From positions 620,001-684,000 of the forward strand of contig WHUZ01000014.1 of the NCBI GenBank assembly GCA_015179045.1: DNA of 64,000 nucleotides. The letters run 5' to 3'. A program made the translations under genes and the position numbers. The stretch is from Kalaharituber pfeilii. Taxonomy: Eukaryota > Ascomycota > Pezizomycetes > Pezizales > Pezizaceae. The number at the start of each line of letters is the position of its first letter. The first letter of the stretch is position 1. This document shows, one piece after another, positions 10,837-23,643 of the stretch. The notes under the pieces were generated by a model. That model saw only the letters and a program-made list of their open reading frames with translations, was not told where the DNA came from and did no database searches.

Positions 10837-13402
10837 ATGAGATCAGCATCGAAGCGTGGTAGAAGGTCTCGCCCGTCAAGCTTGGCCTTGGAAGAACAAG
10901 GTAAGCCCACCACAGGTTTATTCAGTCACTAGAATCCCACTCTCTTCACTTCCCACTCTTGATCATTTGGTAAAAACCTTGGCAAACTACGGTTACACCT
11001 TCAGCTGATCGCATGTTTTCGTCCGGCGTGTAGAACCACTTCCTTTGAAGCGCACACGTTCGGCACATTCGTCTCCAGCTGCACAGCCGACACGGTCCTT
11101 CTCAAACCACTCTGCCCGTCGACAAGACAACCCCTCTCGCCCTCTGTCATCTACTACAGGAGGGAATTTTAGCAGGCACTCCAACACCAACAACAACGAG
11201 TCCAACAATCATAAGGAGCCTTCCCCAATTCCTGAAGCCCCCTCCGACGAAGGCTCTCCTCCCCCAATGACACAAGAGCCCAAGGCCCAAGCTCTTGTGG
11301 AAACTATAAAAAGGCGAGGCTCTCGTGACTCCAAAAGACCTACAACACCCCAGGTACCCCAGCAAAAAACCTCAGTTTTCAATGATGATACACACGTTTC
11401 AGATACATCAAGTCTCAGCGAGTTAGAAGATTCCGAGGCGGAAACAGAACGTTTGGAAGACTCTCCGAGGAAAGGCGCCCCTAAATCTGTGTTTACCTAT
11501 AACCAGCCAGCAAACAAGCCGGCTCCACTTAAGCTCTCTCTCGATATAAAGCCTACCAAGAGTTCCGATGCAGATTTGGCTTCAGAAGACGCAGACTCCC
11601 AACCTGCAAAGAAAAGAAAGAGGGATAACGGCGACACTCCACATAAAGAGGTGAAAGCAGAAGATAAGACAAGCCGTCCTGCCACTCCCCTGACCGCTAA
11701 GCCCCCATCATTTTCGGAAAAAGGCAAGAAAAGCAAAGGCACGGCAGATAGCACATTAGATAAACGAGCTACTAGCCCTATGGAAGGCGTTGAGGCTGCA
11801 CCTTCACCAGCCCCCGTCAATGGCGATGACAGCCGCACAGAGGACGACCATACCGAACCAGACCCACCACCAACTGTCGAAACTGCCGCAGAAGTAGAAA
11901 TTGAAGATGATTCGAAAAATGAGCCAGCTGCTGAGGCTCCTCAAGAGGCTGAAGACGATACTACTGAAAGTGCAGAAGTCTCACGAGAGGAGGAAGAAGG
12001 TAAGCCTCACTTCGCCTCCATATACGTGCTTCATTCTAATGGCATAAATTAGATGCCGAAAAATTACAGAAGCGTAAAGCAGCAATGGATGCCTTGACAC
12101 AGATTGAACTGGAATTTGCAAAACTTCGTGACAAGTATGTTCATATTTTGATTGTGTATTATCCTTTTCACTAATTGTGGCAGATTGTATGAGGAACGCA
12201 TTTCGGATATTGAAGAGGAAATGCGACTTGTGAATGAAGGCACACATCCCGAGCTTCTAGCTATGATGGAAGCTGTAAACAAAAGAAGGGACGATAAAAT
12301 ACGGTTATATAATACACAGCTTAAATATTCCTTACAAACGCATACAACAGCAATGAAGGCAACAAGAGCGCAACTTCATTCACAATATGGACAGCAAGTA
12401 AGGGAAATACGTGAACGGTATCTCGATCGCGTTAGTGAAGGGCTTTATCAAATACAGAGAGAAAGGAGGGCGAGTGATACACTGGTGCAAGGTATGTCAC
12501 TTTCACTGTATAACCGATAATTGTACAGTTGCTAATGTTTGTGCAAGATTACACATACCGAATATCTGAAGATCGAGCTACGAGGATTAGAGAGCGGCAA
12601 GCTTATAATATGGAAGTTCAGATCCTAGCCGGGATTGCCAAGTACATTGGATTCCCTGCAGCTCCAGAAGTTAAGGGTGCTGCCCCTAGTGAGATGCAAC
12701 AAGATTTGGAGGCGATGGGGGTAAGATTTCCTATTTGCTAATGCAGCCTTAGCATATTTACATAATGCTAACAAGCTTTCTATGCAGATTGTCTCCCGAG
12801 CACCCATGCGAGGGGGTATGTCCCGAGGGCTGGACGATTACCAAGATCTGCCACGTTCACACTGGGGCAACAGGACGGCGCCGCCATCACCACCCCAAAC
12901 CATATCACAAGCAACGCATCATCATCACCATCACCATTCTCATTCCCATTCGCATCACCACCACATGTCACATCTGGCACAGGACCAGTCCATATCACAG
13001 CGACGCGCTGCCGGCACGTCTACGTCTATCCCAAATCCTGCGACCCACATGTCGCCAGTCATGCCTCTCCCATTGTCAGCCTTATTACATAATTCGGAAC
13101 CTATAAAACTCGAGCAAGCAGGCCACCACACCCTTGGGCTACATCCACCACAGTCCATGTCGCACGCAAACCGATCACCACTGCATACCTACCGACCCGC
13201 ACCGCCGCCGCAGGCACACATACATGGACTCCAGCATCCGCATCTCCACCAATCATACGGGCCCCGCGGAAGTAGTCTGGAGCCGGGGGAGAGTTCCTTA
13301 ATTGGCCCCGAACGGTCACGAATGATGGACGACAAAGAAATAGGCGGCTTGCAGCCATTAGGTATAGCGCGGTATGCTCCCGTGGGGAAAGGTTATGTAT
13401 GA
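10837..13402 (+). CDS. DEP1: Sds3-like family subunit of the Rpd3L histone deacetylase complex (Dep1 type)
   Basis: Dep1 and Sds3 share a coiled-coil family (Sds3-like) that holds the large Rpd3 histone deacetylase complex together in the nucleus. Exons 10837..10900, 11034..11999, 12053..12134, 12184..12491, 12548..12720 and 12788..13402 give 735 residues; phases agree at every junction. The first ~340 residues are disordered, Ser/Pro/Glu-rich, with a KKRKRD signal. The Sds3-like core spans exons 3-5: LQKRKAAMDALTQIELEFAK, then LYEERISDIEEEMRLV, GTHPELLAMM and a long coiled coil ending in IQRERRASD. The C-terminal tail is His-rich (HHHHHHHSHSHSHHHH), then Pro/His-rich. Dep1 is preferred to Sds3 because of the long acidic N-terminal part and the Lys-Leu-Gln-Lys-Arg entry to the core; Sds3 itself is not excluded. 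Confidence 0.82.
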
Positions 13403-15235
13403 AAAGACTTTAGACTTTCTATTTCATCGCTTTTTTTTTTTCTTTTGCTGTCTGCTGTGCTGAACAAAAATGTCCATAATTGACTTATCTGGCGCATTTG
13501 TAGCATCCTTTTTTGTTATCCATTCTTATTATCATCTGTGGGGCTTCATTTCCTCTTTCCTTTGGCTTCCTTAACATCATAGTGTTGGTGTGGTTATCTC
13601 TTGTACTTTTGTGTATGTATGTTCAGTAGTATCTCCATTGTGCGTGCCCATTTTATTTTCTTTGTGTATTTCTCCTGGGGTATCATCTGTATATCTGGAT
13701 CGGAGAACGTGGGGTGTAAATAGGCTGGGAGTAATTTTTTTTTCTTTTTTCTTATCGTTTTTGATTTTTGTGTCCGGTGTGTTCATTATAGTTGGTTGTT
13801 TACATACATTTTGACGAGGCCTTGCTTGCTTTATTGGAGTGGGTAAGGTTGAGATGGCTATGCGAAGACAGGTGCATGGAATTTGCTGGTAAAAGAGTGG
13901 AGGCAAGGAAGAGAAAGAAATGGGGGCATTGCTAGCGGGAATATGACTTGGATCTAAAATCAGGCAAAATGGGCGAGATTGGATGAGTAGGTAGTTGAGG
14001 GAGAAGTTGGAGTGGAAGTGGGAGAAAGACGCAAGTACTGGTAGAAGGTTCCTGTTTTTTGATTTTATTTTGATTCATGGTGTTTTGTCTTTCTATGTAT
14101 TCCCATTACTAGTTTGTGTTTCATGTTCTTGTTCGTAGTTTATTTCTTCCTTAGAGGAAAAATGCTTATTGTTTATTACCAATTCTTTTCTTTCTTTTCT
14201 TCTTTTTTTGGCCTTCATTTGCATATGGTGCCAAAATATTCTGTGGTTTTTTTTGCTCCATAGTTATTTCTGGGGTCATGGTCATGTTTTTTTGGATGGG
14301 GGGGGGCGAATATATCAATTGAATCGAAATGAAGTTTAGGATTCATATCAACTGAAGCTAGAGTACGGAGTTACCATCATTTGAAACTGTTTACTTTTGT
14401 AAGGACTCACTTACTCGAGGAAGAGGAGTCTGAGTGAGAACCTAAAGTCTATATAACTGTCGTTGACCGTGTTTCACATTTTTGACATACGTATTTTAGA
14501 ATATAGATAATAAAAAAGGAGAAAAACGAGCTTCCCCCGGAGAAAACCTTATTCTACCTCCTTCATCCACTTCCATTCACACTTGTTGCGTTTGAAGAGG
14601 AGTCGGGGGGAGGGATCTAGCTCTATGTAGGAGATTTACCGTATATGGAAATAGCCGTTTTCGGTAGTATGTTTATCCTCAGTGACAGTAAGTTTGTCAG
14701 ATGCACAATACATAACGCCAAGAGGGATAGAACCACAGAGCTATAATTATCGATGTCAAGTGAGGTTGGGCTGGCCGAGGCCAGTTGGTTTTTTTACGAG
14801 AATACAAGTCAATGAGCATCAATATCGATCAACTCAACTATCAGTTTGGGGTTCACATCATATATAACAAAGGGGGAAAAAAAAATTGGGAAGCACCAAC
14901 AATGTTTGCTTGACGGCTAAATTCAAAAATACAAAACTTTTTTTCTTTTTTTTTAAACGAAAATATAAAGATGGTGTCAACAAATGCCGTGAAATCTGCC
15001 TGAAATCAAAATGTACAAGTAGTTCAATATGATACAAATATGCAGTACCAGAACATGAAGATCAATACAAATCTGTACTCATACTACCACAGGAACCTTA
15101 CTGCTCCAATAGAAGAAAAAAAAAAAAGTGATACACATAATCCCAACCAATATTCAAGAGATCGAACTAGAAACATCGAATATCTCAACCCTGCCCTCGC
15201 CTTTTTCTCTTCCTCCTTCTGCGCAAGATTGAACC
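13403..15235. other. DEP1 3' region and convergent intergenic DNA
   Basis: T-rich 3' flank of DEP1 (13400-14280) followed by A/T-rich spacer. The neighbour at 15236 converges on it. No coding sequence or RNA gene seen. Confidence 0.6.
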
Positions 15236-16510
15236 TTACCAGCTTCCCCCTTCCTCCTCTTCCTCCACCATCTCCAACACCCTCAATTCTATCTCCACTA
15301 CCCTCTGAAACTCCTCCCTACTAATCCCCGACACCCTCGCCAGCCTGTACAAACTCTTCAACGATGTCGATATGTGCTGCTTGATGCCTACCTCCGCCTG
15401 CAGGGCGATGGTAGCGCTCTGCTCTAGCGCATCTACAGCCGCACGCGCGCTTTGAGAGGGAGAGGTAGCGCGAGGAGAATGTGTCTGCACTTCGGGCTCG
15501 GCTTTGACTGGGAGCTTTTCATTTATGGTGGAGGTGCTGGTGGTGGTGAAGGGGGGAGGAGTGGAGGAGGTTGGGGAGGCGGGTTTGGAGGGGGATGAAT
15601 GCGGAGGGGACATAGGGACTGTGAAGGGAGGCATGGGTGAAAGTATGGTAGTTGGCTGTAGTTGTGGTGGGGGTGGCGCCTGCTGCGTGGTTGTAGTTGG
15701 GACTGTGGTGAACCCGTATGCTGAAGGGGACGAAGATGCGTCTGAGCGATCAAGGGCTGGGGAAACATTCGAGTACCTTGCAAAGTACTCGTCTTCCGAC
15801 GGATCCGGGTTCTGATGCTGCACGGCCGGCGTCCGTGCGGGAGACCGATCGTACATGTCCCAGTATGAGTCGTCCTCATCGTCACCATTCTCAGACTGGT
15901 TATATGGATCCTGATTTGCCGGCGCTGATGGGACTAATTGCGTTTCCTTCACCGGCAGTATCTCTGCTGGTTTCTTCCACTCCACAGATTTCAAGAATGC
16001 CTCCTCGGCGGCGCTGACAGTAGGGTACCATTTGTCTTCCTCCCGACTATCCTTCATCAAATGCACGTCCATAATTTTCCATCCGGCGCCTTCGTCTTTG
16101 TCTTCCTTTTCCTCTACCCACACGTATTCTACCTCGAAGTTCCTCTCCAATAGCTCTACTGCAGCCTTGAGGGTCTCCACATCGCTGCGCCTCACGCCTT
16201 TGAAATTGTAGTCCCCAATCTCAAACTCCCCGCTTGGATGCGGAGAAAAGTCTTGATTGGCAAGCGAATTGCATAACTCAGCGCCGTCGCCAGTCCATGT
16301 GAGTAATCTTAACCATGAATCTGATGCTGAGAGAGAAGTGTATCCATCGCTGGGCCCGCCGGAAAGTAGTTGTACCCGTTGCCGTAGAATTGGGGCGAGA
16401 AGAGGGAGTAGGGAAGGAAGCGCCTGTGGTGAGGAAAAGGCAATTGGAATGTGGGCAAGCAACGGGGGAAGGAGCTCCTCGACGAAGGGATGAGGTATTG
16501 TTGATGCCAT
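15236..16510 (-). CDS. Uncharacterised protein, Pro/Ser/Thr-rich centre, single exon
   Basis: Uninterrupted frame of 424 residues from ATG 16510; an upstream in-frame ATG at 16594 would add 28 residues but lies in leader-like sequence. I do not recognise a named family. Residues 1-180 look folded: helical N-terminus (ELLPPLLAHIP), then GDGAELCNSL, GEFEIGDYNFKG and EVEYVWVEEKEDKDEGAGW, a mixed alpha/beta pattern with aromatic positions. Residues 190-360 are disordered: acidic (NGDDEDDSYWDMYD), then Pro/Thr/Ser-rich. The last ~60 residues form a predicted amphipathic helix pair (KQHISTSLKSLYRLARVSG, EFQRVVEIELRVLEMVEEEE). No signal peptide or membrane segment. Codon use and the long open frame support a real gene. 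A role cannot be assigned from sequence. Confidence 0.75.
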   Translation of the reverse strand: MASTIPHPFVEELLPPLLAHIPIAFSSPQALPSLLPLLAPILRQRVQLLSGGPSDGYTSLSASDSWLRLLTWTGDGAELCNSLANQDFSPHPSGEFEIGDYNFKGVRRSDVETLKAAVELLERNFEVEYVWVEEKEDKDEGAGWKIMDVHLMKDSREEDKWYPTVSAAEEAFLKSVEWKKPAEILPVKETQLVPSAPANQDPYNQSENGDDEDDSYWDMYDRSPARTPAVQHQNPDPSEDEYFARYSNVSPALDRSDASSSPSAYGFTTVPTTTTQQAPPPPQLQPTTILSPMPPFTVPMSPPHSSPSKPASPTSSTPPPFTTTSTSTINEKLPVKAEPEVQTHSPRATSPSQSARAAVDALEQSATIALQAEVGIKQHISTSLKSLYRLARVSGISREEFQRVVEIELRVLEMVEEEEEGGSW

Positions 16511-16988
16511 GGTGATCGAGAGATTGTTAAGATTTCCGAGTTTGCCCTTGCGCTGATGTTGCTGTGCAGGTGAGATACACCGTAGGGGGTGCACAGAGCA
16601 GTGACAAGTGTGTAAGGCCGCTCGTTAGGGCCTCCGTTCTTAGAATTTGGGGGATTCCGAGTCCGAAGAAAATCTATATATATTTTATTATAGAGCGTGC
16701 CGTTCACCGAGTGCAGCGCCGTGAATGGATCCTTCCTTTTGCAGTAACGTGCAGTTGCCCCCACTAAGTAACACAGTTGCTTTGGCCGGCCTGCAAGATG
16801 CACTGCGCAATGATCCCTACCGCAGATTAGATAAGGCGCTGGGATGGGGGGGGGGGGGTGTGCTGGAGATGTTGGGGAAAGGCAAGCCGAGGAAGAGCAA
16901 CTGAGGGAGCGCTGGAGAAGGAGGGCGGCGGGGAGGAGGAGGGTATATATGATGGAGGCTGAGTGACGGGGCGAGGGGAAGGCAGCGG

Positions 16989-17011
16989 GGGGGGGGGGGG
17001 GGGGGGGGGGG
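16989..17011. repeat. Poly-G run
   Basis: About 23 consecutive G residues in the promoter of the unknown gene at 15.2-16.5 kb. Confidence 0.9.
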
Positions 17012-17486
17012 CGGAGAGGGCGGCTGGGCGGACTGGAGGGCGGAGTATTTCAGGACTACGTATATCCACGTTCCAGGGTGGGGGGGGAGCAAAAGGCAAG
17101 AAGCAGCTGCGCTCTGATCAACTATGATATGGGTGACGATGGAAGGTTCTGCAGCTGCAGCGTCTCTGCCTCTGCTGGGCCACCCTAGTCACCGCAGTCG
17201 CGCCACCGCCGTGTTATGGCAGAGCCCGCTTCATATCATATCATATCATACACCCCGCGATGCGTGCTGGTTCACTCGTGTCTCGCACGCTGTAAGTACA
17301 GTACTTGCCAAGGGTCCATTTCGCTTCTGCCCGGCCGCGCTCGCACGCGGATATATAGCGGCTTCACGGGGGAGACATTCTGACGGAGGTTTCTGGGGCG
17401 CACTCACCAAGCCAGCGGCCCACGCAGCGGCACGTGGGGTGCGTGCGGCGGTTTGTGGGCAGCGGGCGGCGCGCCATATGAATATG

Positions 17487-17498
17487 ATACTCGAGTAT
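17487..17498. repeat. Perfect palindrome ATACTCGAGTAT
   Basis: 12-bp perfect palindrome with the TACTCGAGTA core shared with 17618, 34291 and 43637; intergenic. Confidence 0.6.
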
Positions 17499-17617
17499 GG
17501 TACCGGTACGTTGCATGCGGAGCACCGCACATGGGGCCTCTGCCGGCTCTTTCCCCGTCGCCTCTTGGCCCAGGTGCTAAGCACCAGAGGACGGGCTTGA
17601 GCAAGGGGCAAGGGGCT

Positions 17618-17629
17618 GTACTCGAGTAC
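17618..17629. repeat. Perfect palindrome GTACTCGAGTAC
   Basis: 12-bp perfect palindrome, identical to the one at 34291-34302; intergenic. May be a dimeric transcription-factor site or part of a small repeat. Confidence 0.6.
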
Positions 17630-19796
17630 TACATAGTACAGGTCAGCAGGCCAGGCATGCTTAAGCTGGAGCTTGAAGCTGGTGCTTAAAGCCGGAGCTT
17701 GAAGCCTCGGGCGAAGGGAGCGCAGCCGGACAGAAGGGTGGTGTCGGGTGGTGCAGCGCCGCTTGCCCTGGTCCCGCCGTGGCCGGGGCCCAGCGCGCGC
17801 GAGGCTTAGTGCTTGTCCGTCGCAGCCAGCCCGACGTCTTGCTCCCGACTTTCAGAACCCAATCCCCGTCACGCTGAGATCCATATGGTATGGTGCTTGG
17901 GAAGGAGAGGAGGATTGGTCAACTCCTTCATGAGTATGAGTACAGTACAGTCTGCGCTAAAGACACATCTGCACGAAATGTATCTGCACAAATGTAAAAA
18001 CATGTGAGTAATACTTGCGCACACGTCTTTCGACGGCATCCATCACTTCTAAAGTCACCAAGACCCTCAATCGAAAGCTTCAGCGGCAAGAGCTGCTAGG
18101 TTATGGAGCGCCCCTGCGAAACCACCCCCCCCTGAAAACGTTCAGACATGCAGCCGGATATCAATCCAATCGCAACTTGAATCTTCAGATAACTCTAATC
18201 TGCAGACCATTCATTCGTTTGTTTTGAAGACTAGTAGTATAGGTAAATTTTTCTGGAGTGCTATAATGACAATTATGATTCACCCCCCCAGCAACTAGTG
18301 ATGGATGCCATGCATGCTGCCAGGTACAGTACAGTCTCAAGTCACAGATTCCTTGGATCACATGTTATCCCCCCCATGTGGTATAATCCCGAAGTATCCT
18401 AGAGATACATAACTGATGCTAGCCTTCCCCGCGGAGGTACGAGTTTCGAATATCGATCTTGAAACTAGCGCTGTTTCCCACACACACGAAAAGTTCTAAT
18501 GGTATCATATTGGTGGCTAGTGGGGCGTAGGTATGATAGGGCAGGATGGAGTACAGCAGGGCCCATCTTCAGACAAGACAAGGAACAGGCCGATCTTGTA
18601 AAAAAGTCATATGAAGGTTTTTCAAGTCGCTGGTACTAATACATTTGTGCTTTTTGCTTTTATCAAACCTTCTCTTGGATGACTGGTGTGCTAAGCAATG
18701 ATAATGCGTTTGAATACATGGGAGTGAGGTATCGTGTGTATTTGGGGGCAGAGCTCCATATGCGCACGTAGTCAACGAGCAGCCCTCTGGGCTCAGCTAA
18801 TGCGCTGCTACGATGCAAGTAAGTAGTCCGGTGGCCCAAAGGCACCGTCAGGCACCAAAAAGCAATTGTGTGGGAGGGGAGCTTAAGCCTAGAATTGTAC
18901 CGCTCCACGTGTTAGACGTACTAGTACTCTGGAAGGGCGTGATGGCTGACATGTGAGTTTGACTGCTGCTGATCAGGATCCGCTTGGCATGTCACTCTCA
19001 GCTCGGCCCGGATGACAATCCGCTTGTCCGTAGTCGTGTTACGTGGCGCAACAATGTCGTTGTGGGCTGCATGCATTGCTCACGTGACCATGCAGTAGTG
19101 TGGGAGCTGGCGCAGGGCATATTCCAGTGCATATGCACCCCCTTTCAGCACAGCTGCATTGCATGGCGCCGGGCTGGCACCCAGCGCTCCGTCCGGCGGT
19201 GCTTGCGCTTCGGCCCTGCGTGTGCGTGTGCCGCTTTCTCGTAGCCCGTACTCCGTACTTTCTTCAGGATCCTCCCCCATCCCCCCCCCCCCCCCCTCCC
19301 CTCACCCAGCCTCCAATTTCCCTAGCGATACGTCCCATATCCTCTCCTCTGTCAGTACACTGGATTCATACTGTCCAATTCAGCAGCTGCTCTCTCCCCG
19401 TATGTTGTCTCTGCTTCTAGACTGATGCGCAAAGAACTCCCCCTCCCTCCCTCAAATCGTCGCGGCGCATAATCTGACGCATCACTGGTGTAGCCTTGCA
19501 TCTTGGATCTGCCCCCACCGAGTCAGCCTGATCAGCAGTTGCTCGCTGAACTCCCGGTGGCCGCGTCTTCTCGCTAGAGCAATTCACGCTCCCGCACCCT
19601 GCCAACCCACCGTGCCCCTCCGCCTAAAGAGGCTCAACTTGGTGTCGTAATTAGCGCTCTCCCTATCCTTTTTTTGATCAACCTCCTCCCACCGCAGCGT
19701 GCCTATACCGCATACTTCGACCGCTACCATCAAACACACCATACAGCCATAGCTCGAGGCGTTTACACAGAGAGACACGCCCCTCCCCGCTGAACG

Positions 19797-22700
19797 ATGC
19801 CTTCGCACTTTCTGGGCATATATGTCGTCCTCTACGACTACACTCCGCAGAGTGAACAGGAGCTCGCTTTGAAGGAAGGCGACCTCCTATATGTCCTGGA
19901 GAAGTCAACGGAGGACGACTGGTGGAAGGCAAAAAAGCGCACGCTATTTACGGACGAGGAGGAACCTGAAGGTCTGGTGCCATGCAATTATATTGAAGAG
20001 GTGAGTTGCACAGTGCCTGCCAGACTGCAGGAGCACTTTCTGTCCAGATCGAGCTCCCAGAAACATACCGGTTGCAAGAGTTTCATTTTATTAGAATCTT
20101 TGAATATGAAAATGGTTGCATATAATTTACATGCCCACCCCTAACGTTGAACCTTTTACAATAATTTTAGGCCAAGCCAATTGGTAAAGCAAAGGCAACA
20201 TACGACTATACCCGCCAGACACAGGAGGAGATTTCCTTCACGGAGGATACGGTGCTTGACGTCTACGATACGCAGGATCCGGACTGGACGTTGGTGGGTT
20301 TCAATGGAGAGTATGGTTTTGCTCCAGCAAACTATATTGAAATGGTAACAGACGCACCGGTTGAAGCTTCTCCTGCTCCTGAGCCAGCTTCACCCGCTGC
20401 TCCTGCCGCTCCAGCAGCGATTTCTGTCCCTCCTGCATCATTGACCTTACCTCCTCGCACACGATCACCCTCAGCTCAGGCTCCACCATCACCTGGGCTG
20501 GCCCCACCGGATCTTGAAAAGCCTCTCCCAACTCCACATGATGACGACTCAGACGGCCCTCCACCACCTACTCCCCCACGCCCAGTTTCTATGGTTGGTA
20601 GCTCCTCGGCGGCAAACAGGCTATCTACAGTTCCTCAGCAGCCGCCGGCTAACCACGGACACTCTCCAAGCTCAAATAATTCTCGTTCACCTCATATGCA
20701 GCAGCGTACAAGATTTTCTGGACACTACTCGGATTCCGACTCGGATGACGATGGACCCCATTTACCTGTGAAACGACCGCCTCATGAACGGCGACACAAG
20801 CAAGGTCATCATTCTGACAGACTACATCCTGTCGAGCCTGGATCACCATCACATATTCCGCCAGGTTATCGAACTTTCCCAGTTCAAGAGCTTATAGGCA
20901 AGAAGAAGCACGCTGCACTGCTTGCTTTGGGCCCGGAACGTATCATCCTCATTCCGGATAAATCAACCCTTCCAAGGCAGGAATGGTCGATTGAGAATTT
21001 GTTAAATTACTCATTCGAGGATAAACACGTCTTTATTGATGTGAACTATCCCACGAAAGCAATGGACCTTCACGCGGGATCTAAGGAGGGAGCACAGGAA
21101 ATTTTTGCCGCACTTGGTGAGATTAATGGTGCTGCTAGAGCTGCTGGACTGCGAGAGGTTCTCGATGCTGCTGAGCCTAAGTACAAGAGGTCCGACACTA
21201 TTGGTACCGTCTTGTGGGATTTCGTGGCAGGGGGCCAAGATGAAGTATCTGTGGCTGCTGGTGATGAGGTGACAATATTGGATGATAAGGATGCAGACTG
21301 GTGGTTGGTCAAGCGAACTGTTAATGGTCAGGAAGGGGTGGTACCAAGTAGTTACATAGAGAGGGGGAGAACGGATATTGCCCCAAGCATTGACGGTTTA
21401 AGGAAAGAAAAGTCGAAGAGCGACCACGCGCGTGTAGGCTCATCCGCAAGCCTACCGTCGGGCGTACAGCTTCCCGTGCGAACAACGAGCCTTGCAGGAA
21501 AGCGAGATTCGAGGGCTGGTGATCAGTCAGCACCCGCTAAGACTAGTATTGCCCCCATCTTCATCCTTTATTTTCTTTTTCTAAAGAGAAATTATTTTGG
21601 GCAAGAGCGTTTCAAATAATAGAGCTGATTAGTTGAAACTGTACAGAGCCTGATCCATCGAAACTACGGACTTGGACTGATCGTAGCGGTACATTCAAAG
21701 TTGAGGCTCAATTCCTTGGATATAAAGATGGGAAAATACATCTTCACAAGAGTAATGGGGTCAAGATTGCGGTACCTGTTGGAAAGATGTCTGTAGAGGA
21801 TTTGGACTATGTGGAAAGACGTACTGGGGTCTCACTAGAGGATCATAAGCCTCTATCCTATTTTAAGACTCAACAGGGTCAACAATCTCAGAAGAAACAG
21901 CCAGAACCGCAACGACAACCACAGCAGCAGCAGAAGCCAGCATCTGGCATCACTATCGAGAAGTCATTAAGACCTGAGGGACAGAAGAATGAATACGACT
22001 GGTTTGACTTTTTCCTGGGCTGTGGTATCGATCTCGCAAACTGCCAAAGATATGCACACAACTTCCAGAAAGAAAATATGGACGAGACATTTTTACCAGA
22101 CCTCACCGCAGCAAGTATGCGGAATCTTGGTATGAAGGAAGGTGATATCCTAAGAGCAGTAAAATTTTTGGATAATAAATATGGAAGGAACAATGGCTCG
22201 GATAGTGGGAAGAAAGCGGTTAGCTTTGGTGGTGCAGAAGTCATCCCAGAGAGTGAAGGTGGATCTGGAGGATTGTTTAGTGGGCCCGGTGGGGTGCTGA
22301 AGAACAATACAAGCAGAAAGGGCCGACCAGCTCCCGCTGTTGTCACTAGTGATACAGTAGACCCTTCTGCATTCTTAAAGTCAACCTCACCCCCTCCCGC
22401 TGGAACTGGCAAATCATCAGCCTCGGGTTCAACTGGAGGCTTTGACGATGCTGCTTGGGAAGTTAAGCCTTCGAAACAAGCAGCTCCACCGCCAAAGGAA
22501 CCTACCCCTCCTCCAGCTCCAGCTCCAGCGCCTGCACTAGAATCAGCACCAGCAGCCCCTGCACAGGCTGCTCCTCCAGCTGCTCCCCAGGTGCCACCTG
22601 CCCCTGTTTCTGCAGCACTTCAGGACTTGTCGCAATTATCATTGTCCACACCGCCGCTGCAGCCAACTGTCGTGAATCAGCCACCACCTCCACAACCACA

Positions 22701-23643
22701 GCCAGTCCCTCAACCTCCGCAACCACAGCCGCCTGCAATCTCCCAACCACCCCAGCAACAAATTTCTCCACAACTAACTGGGTTCAACCCATCAATGAAC
22801 CAGCAATTCCATCCCTCCAACCCTACATTTGCTGCCTCACAGCGACAACGGCCAACGGCTCCCCAGCAAGTGGGAACTGGAAATTCTCTAATACCTCCAC
22901 CCCCACAGAGGCCTATATCCGCTCCTCAAACTTACCAGTCCAACAACATGGGTGTATTGCCTCCTATAACTCCGCATTTGACTGGGCTGCCTCTAACGTC
23001 TGCTGCACCTCCGGGACAGCTTAGCATGGCTGAACAGCTGCACGAAATGAGATTGCAACAGATTGCGCAACAGCAACAATCTCTCCAGCAGACACAAGCC
23101 GCGATAATAGCACAGATGACTGGAATGGCTGCAAAACCGCTCTTGCCTATGGCAACCGCCTTTCAGCCACCGCCTCAACAGTCCTCCGGGTTCGTGAATG
23201 GGCTACCAACTATACAAGCGCCACAGCCTACCATGCCGGGCCCAAGCTTCCCGGGTCTTATCAACCAACCTACCAGTATTTCTCAGTCAGGTCTGGTTAA
23301 CCAGCCAACGGGTATGGGTATGGCTATGGGTGGGTTCCAGCAGAACAGGCCGGTTACATTGCCAGTGAATTCGCTGCTCCCGCCGCCGCTGGTTCCGACT
23401 CAAACAGGAGTGACGAACCAAGGTGCTATGCAGCCATTGAAGCCCCAGCCGACTGGTCCACCACCTCCGGTCAGGTTTGGTGTAACGCCTGGACAGTCGA
23501 AGTTGACGCCACAGCCGACAGGGAAGAGGGCGAATCTGAGCCAAGCTAGTAAGTACATCCATCTTCACTCTTGACTTATTTTCTTTTATATATGCTAACC
23601 ATTATCTAAAACAACAGCTCCGGACAATCCATTTGGATTTTAA
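19797..23643 (+). CDS. SLA1: Actin cytoskeleton-regulatory complex protein SLA1
   Basis: Sla1 is an endocytic adaptor of cortical actin patches; it binds NPF cargo signals and Las17. Exons 19797..20000, 20171..21545, 21647..23548 and 23618..23643 give 1168 residues. Order of domains: SH3-1 (about 5-68, [20 protein letters not shown] ... PCNYIEE), SH3-2 (about 75-130, [15 protein letters not shown] ... FAPANYIEM), Pro-rich linker, a conserved region around 285-365 ([19 protein letters not shown]), SH3-3 (about 375-435, [15 protein letters not shown] ... VPSSYIE), SHD1 ([20 protein letters not shown]), SHD2/SAM-like ([20 protein letters not shown]). The C-terminal region holds many PxxTG repeats (PQLTG, PHLTG, NQPTG, PQPTG), which in yeast are Ark/Prk kinase targets. 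It ends in DNPFGF, itself an NPF motif. The last exon is 26 nt. The exon 2/3 junction (A|GTATTG) is the least certain. Confidence 0.93.

Larger units (their letters stand above)
16511..19796. other. Gene-poor GC-rich region upstream of SLA1
   Basis: 3.3 kb between the divergent unknown gene and SLA1. It contains a G run at 16989-17011, a (TCATA)n patch at 17222-17249, palindromes ATACTCGAGTAT (17487) and GTACTCGAGTAC (17618), two copies of GTACAGTACAGTCT (about 17939 and 18324) and a C run at 19279-19294 in the SLA1 promoter. ORFs on both strands at 17.1-17.7 kb lack domains and overlap each other. Confidence 0.6.

Noticed and set aside
17124..17611. ORF pair on both strands in a GC-rich island
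   Set aside because: Mutually overlapping, without domains; composition effect.
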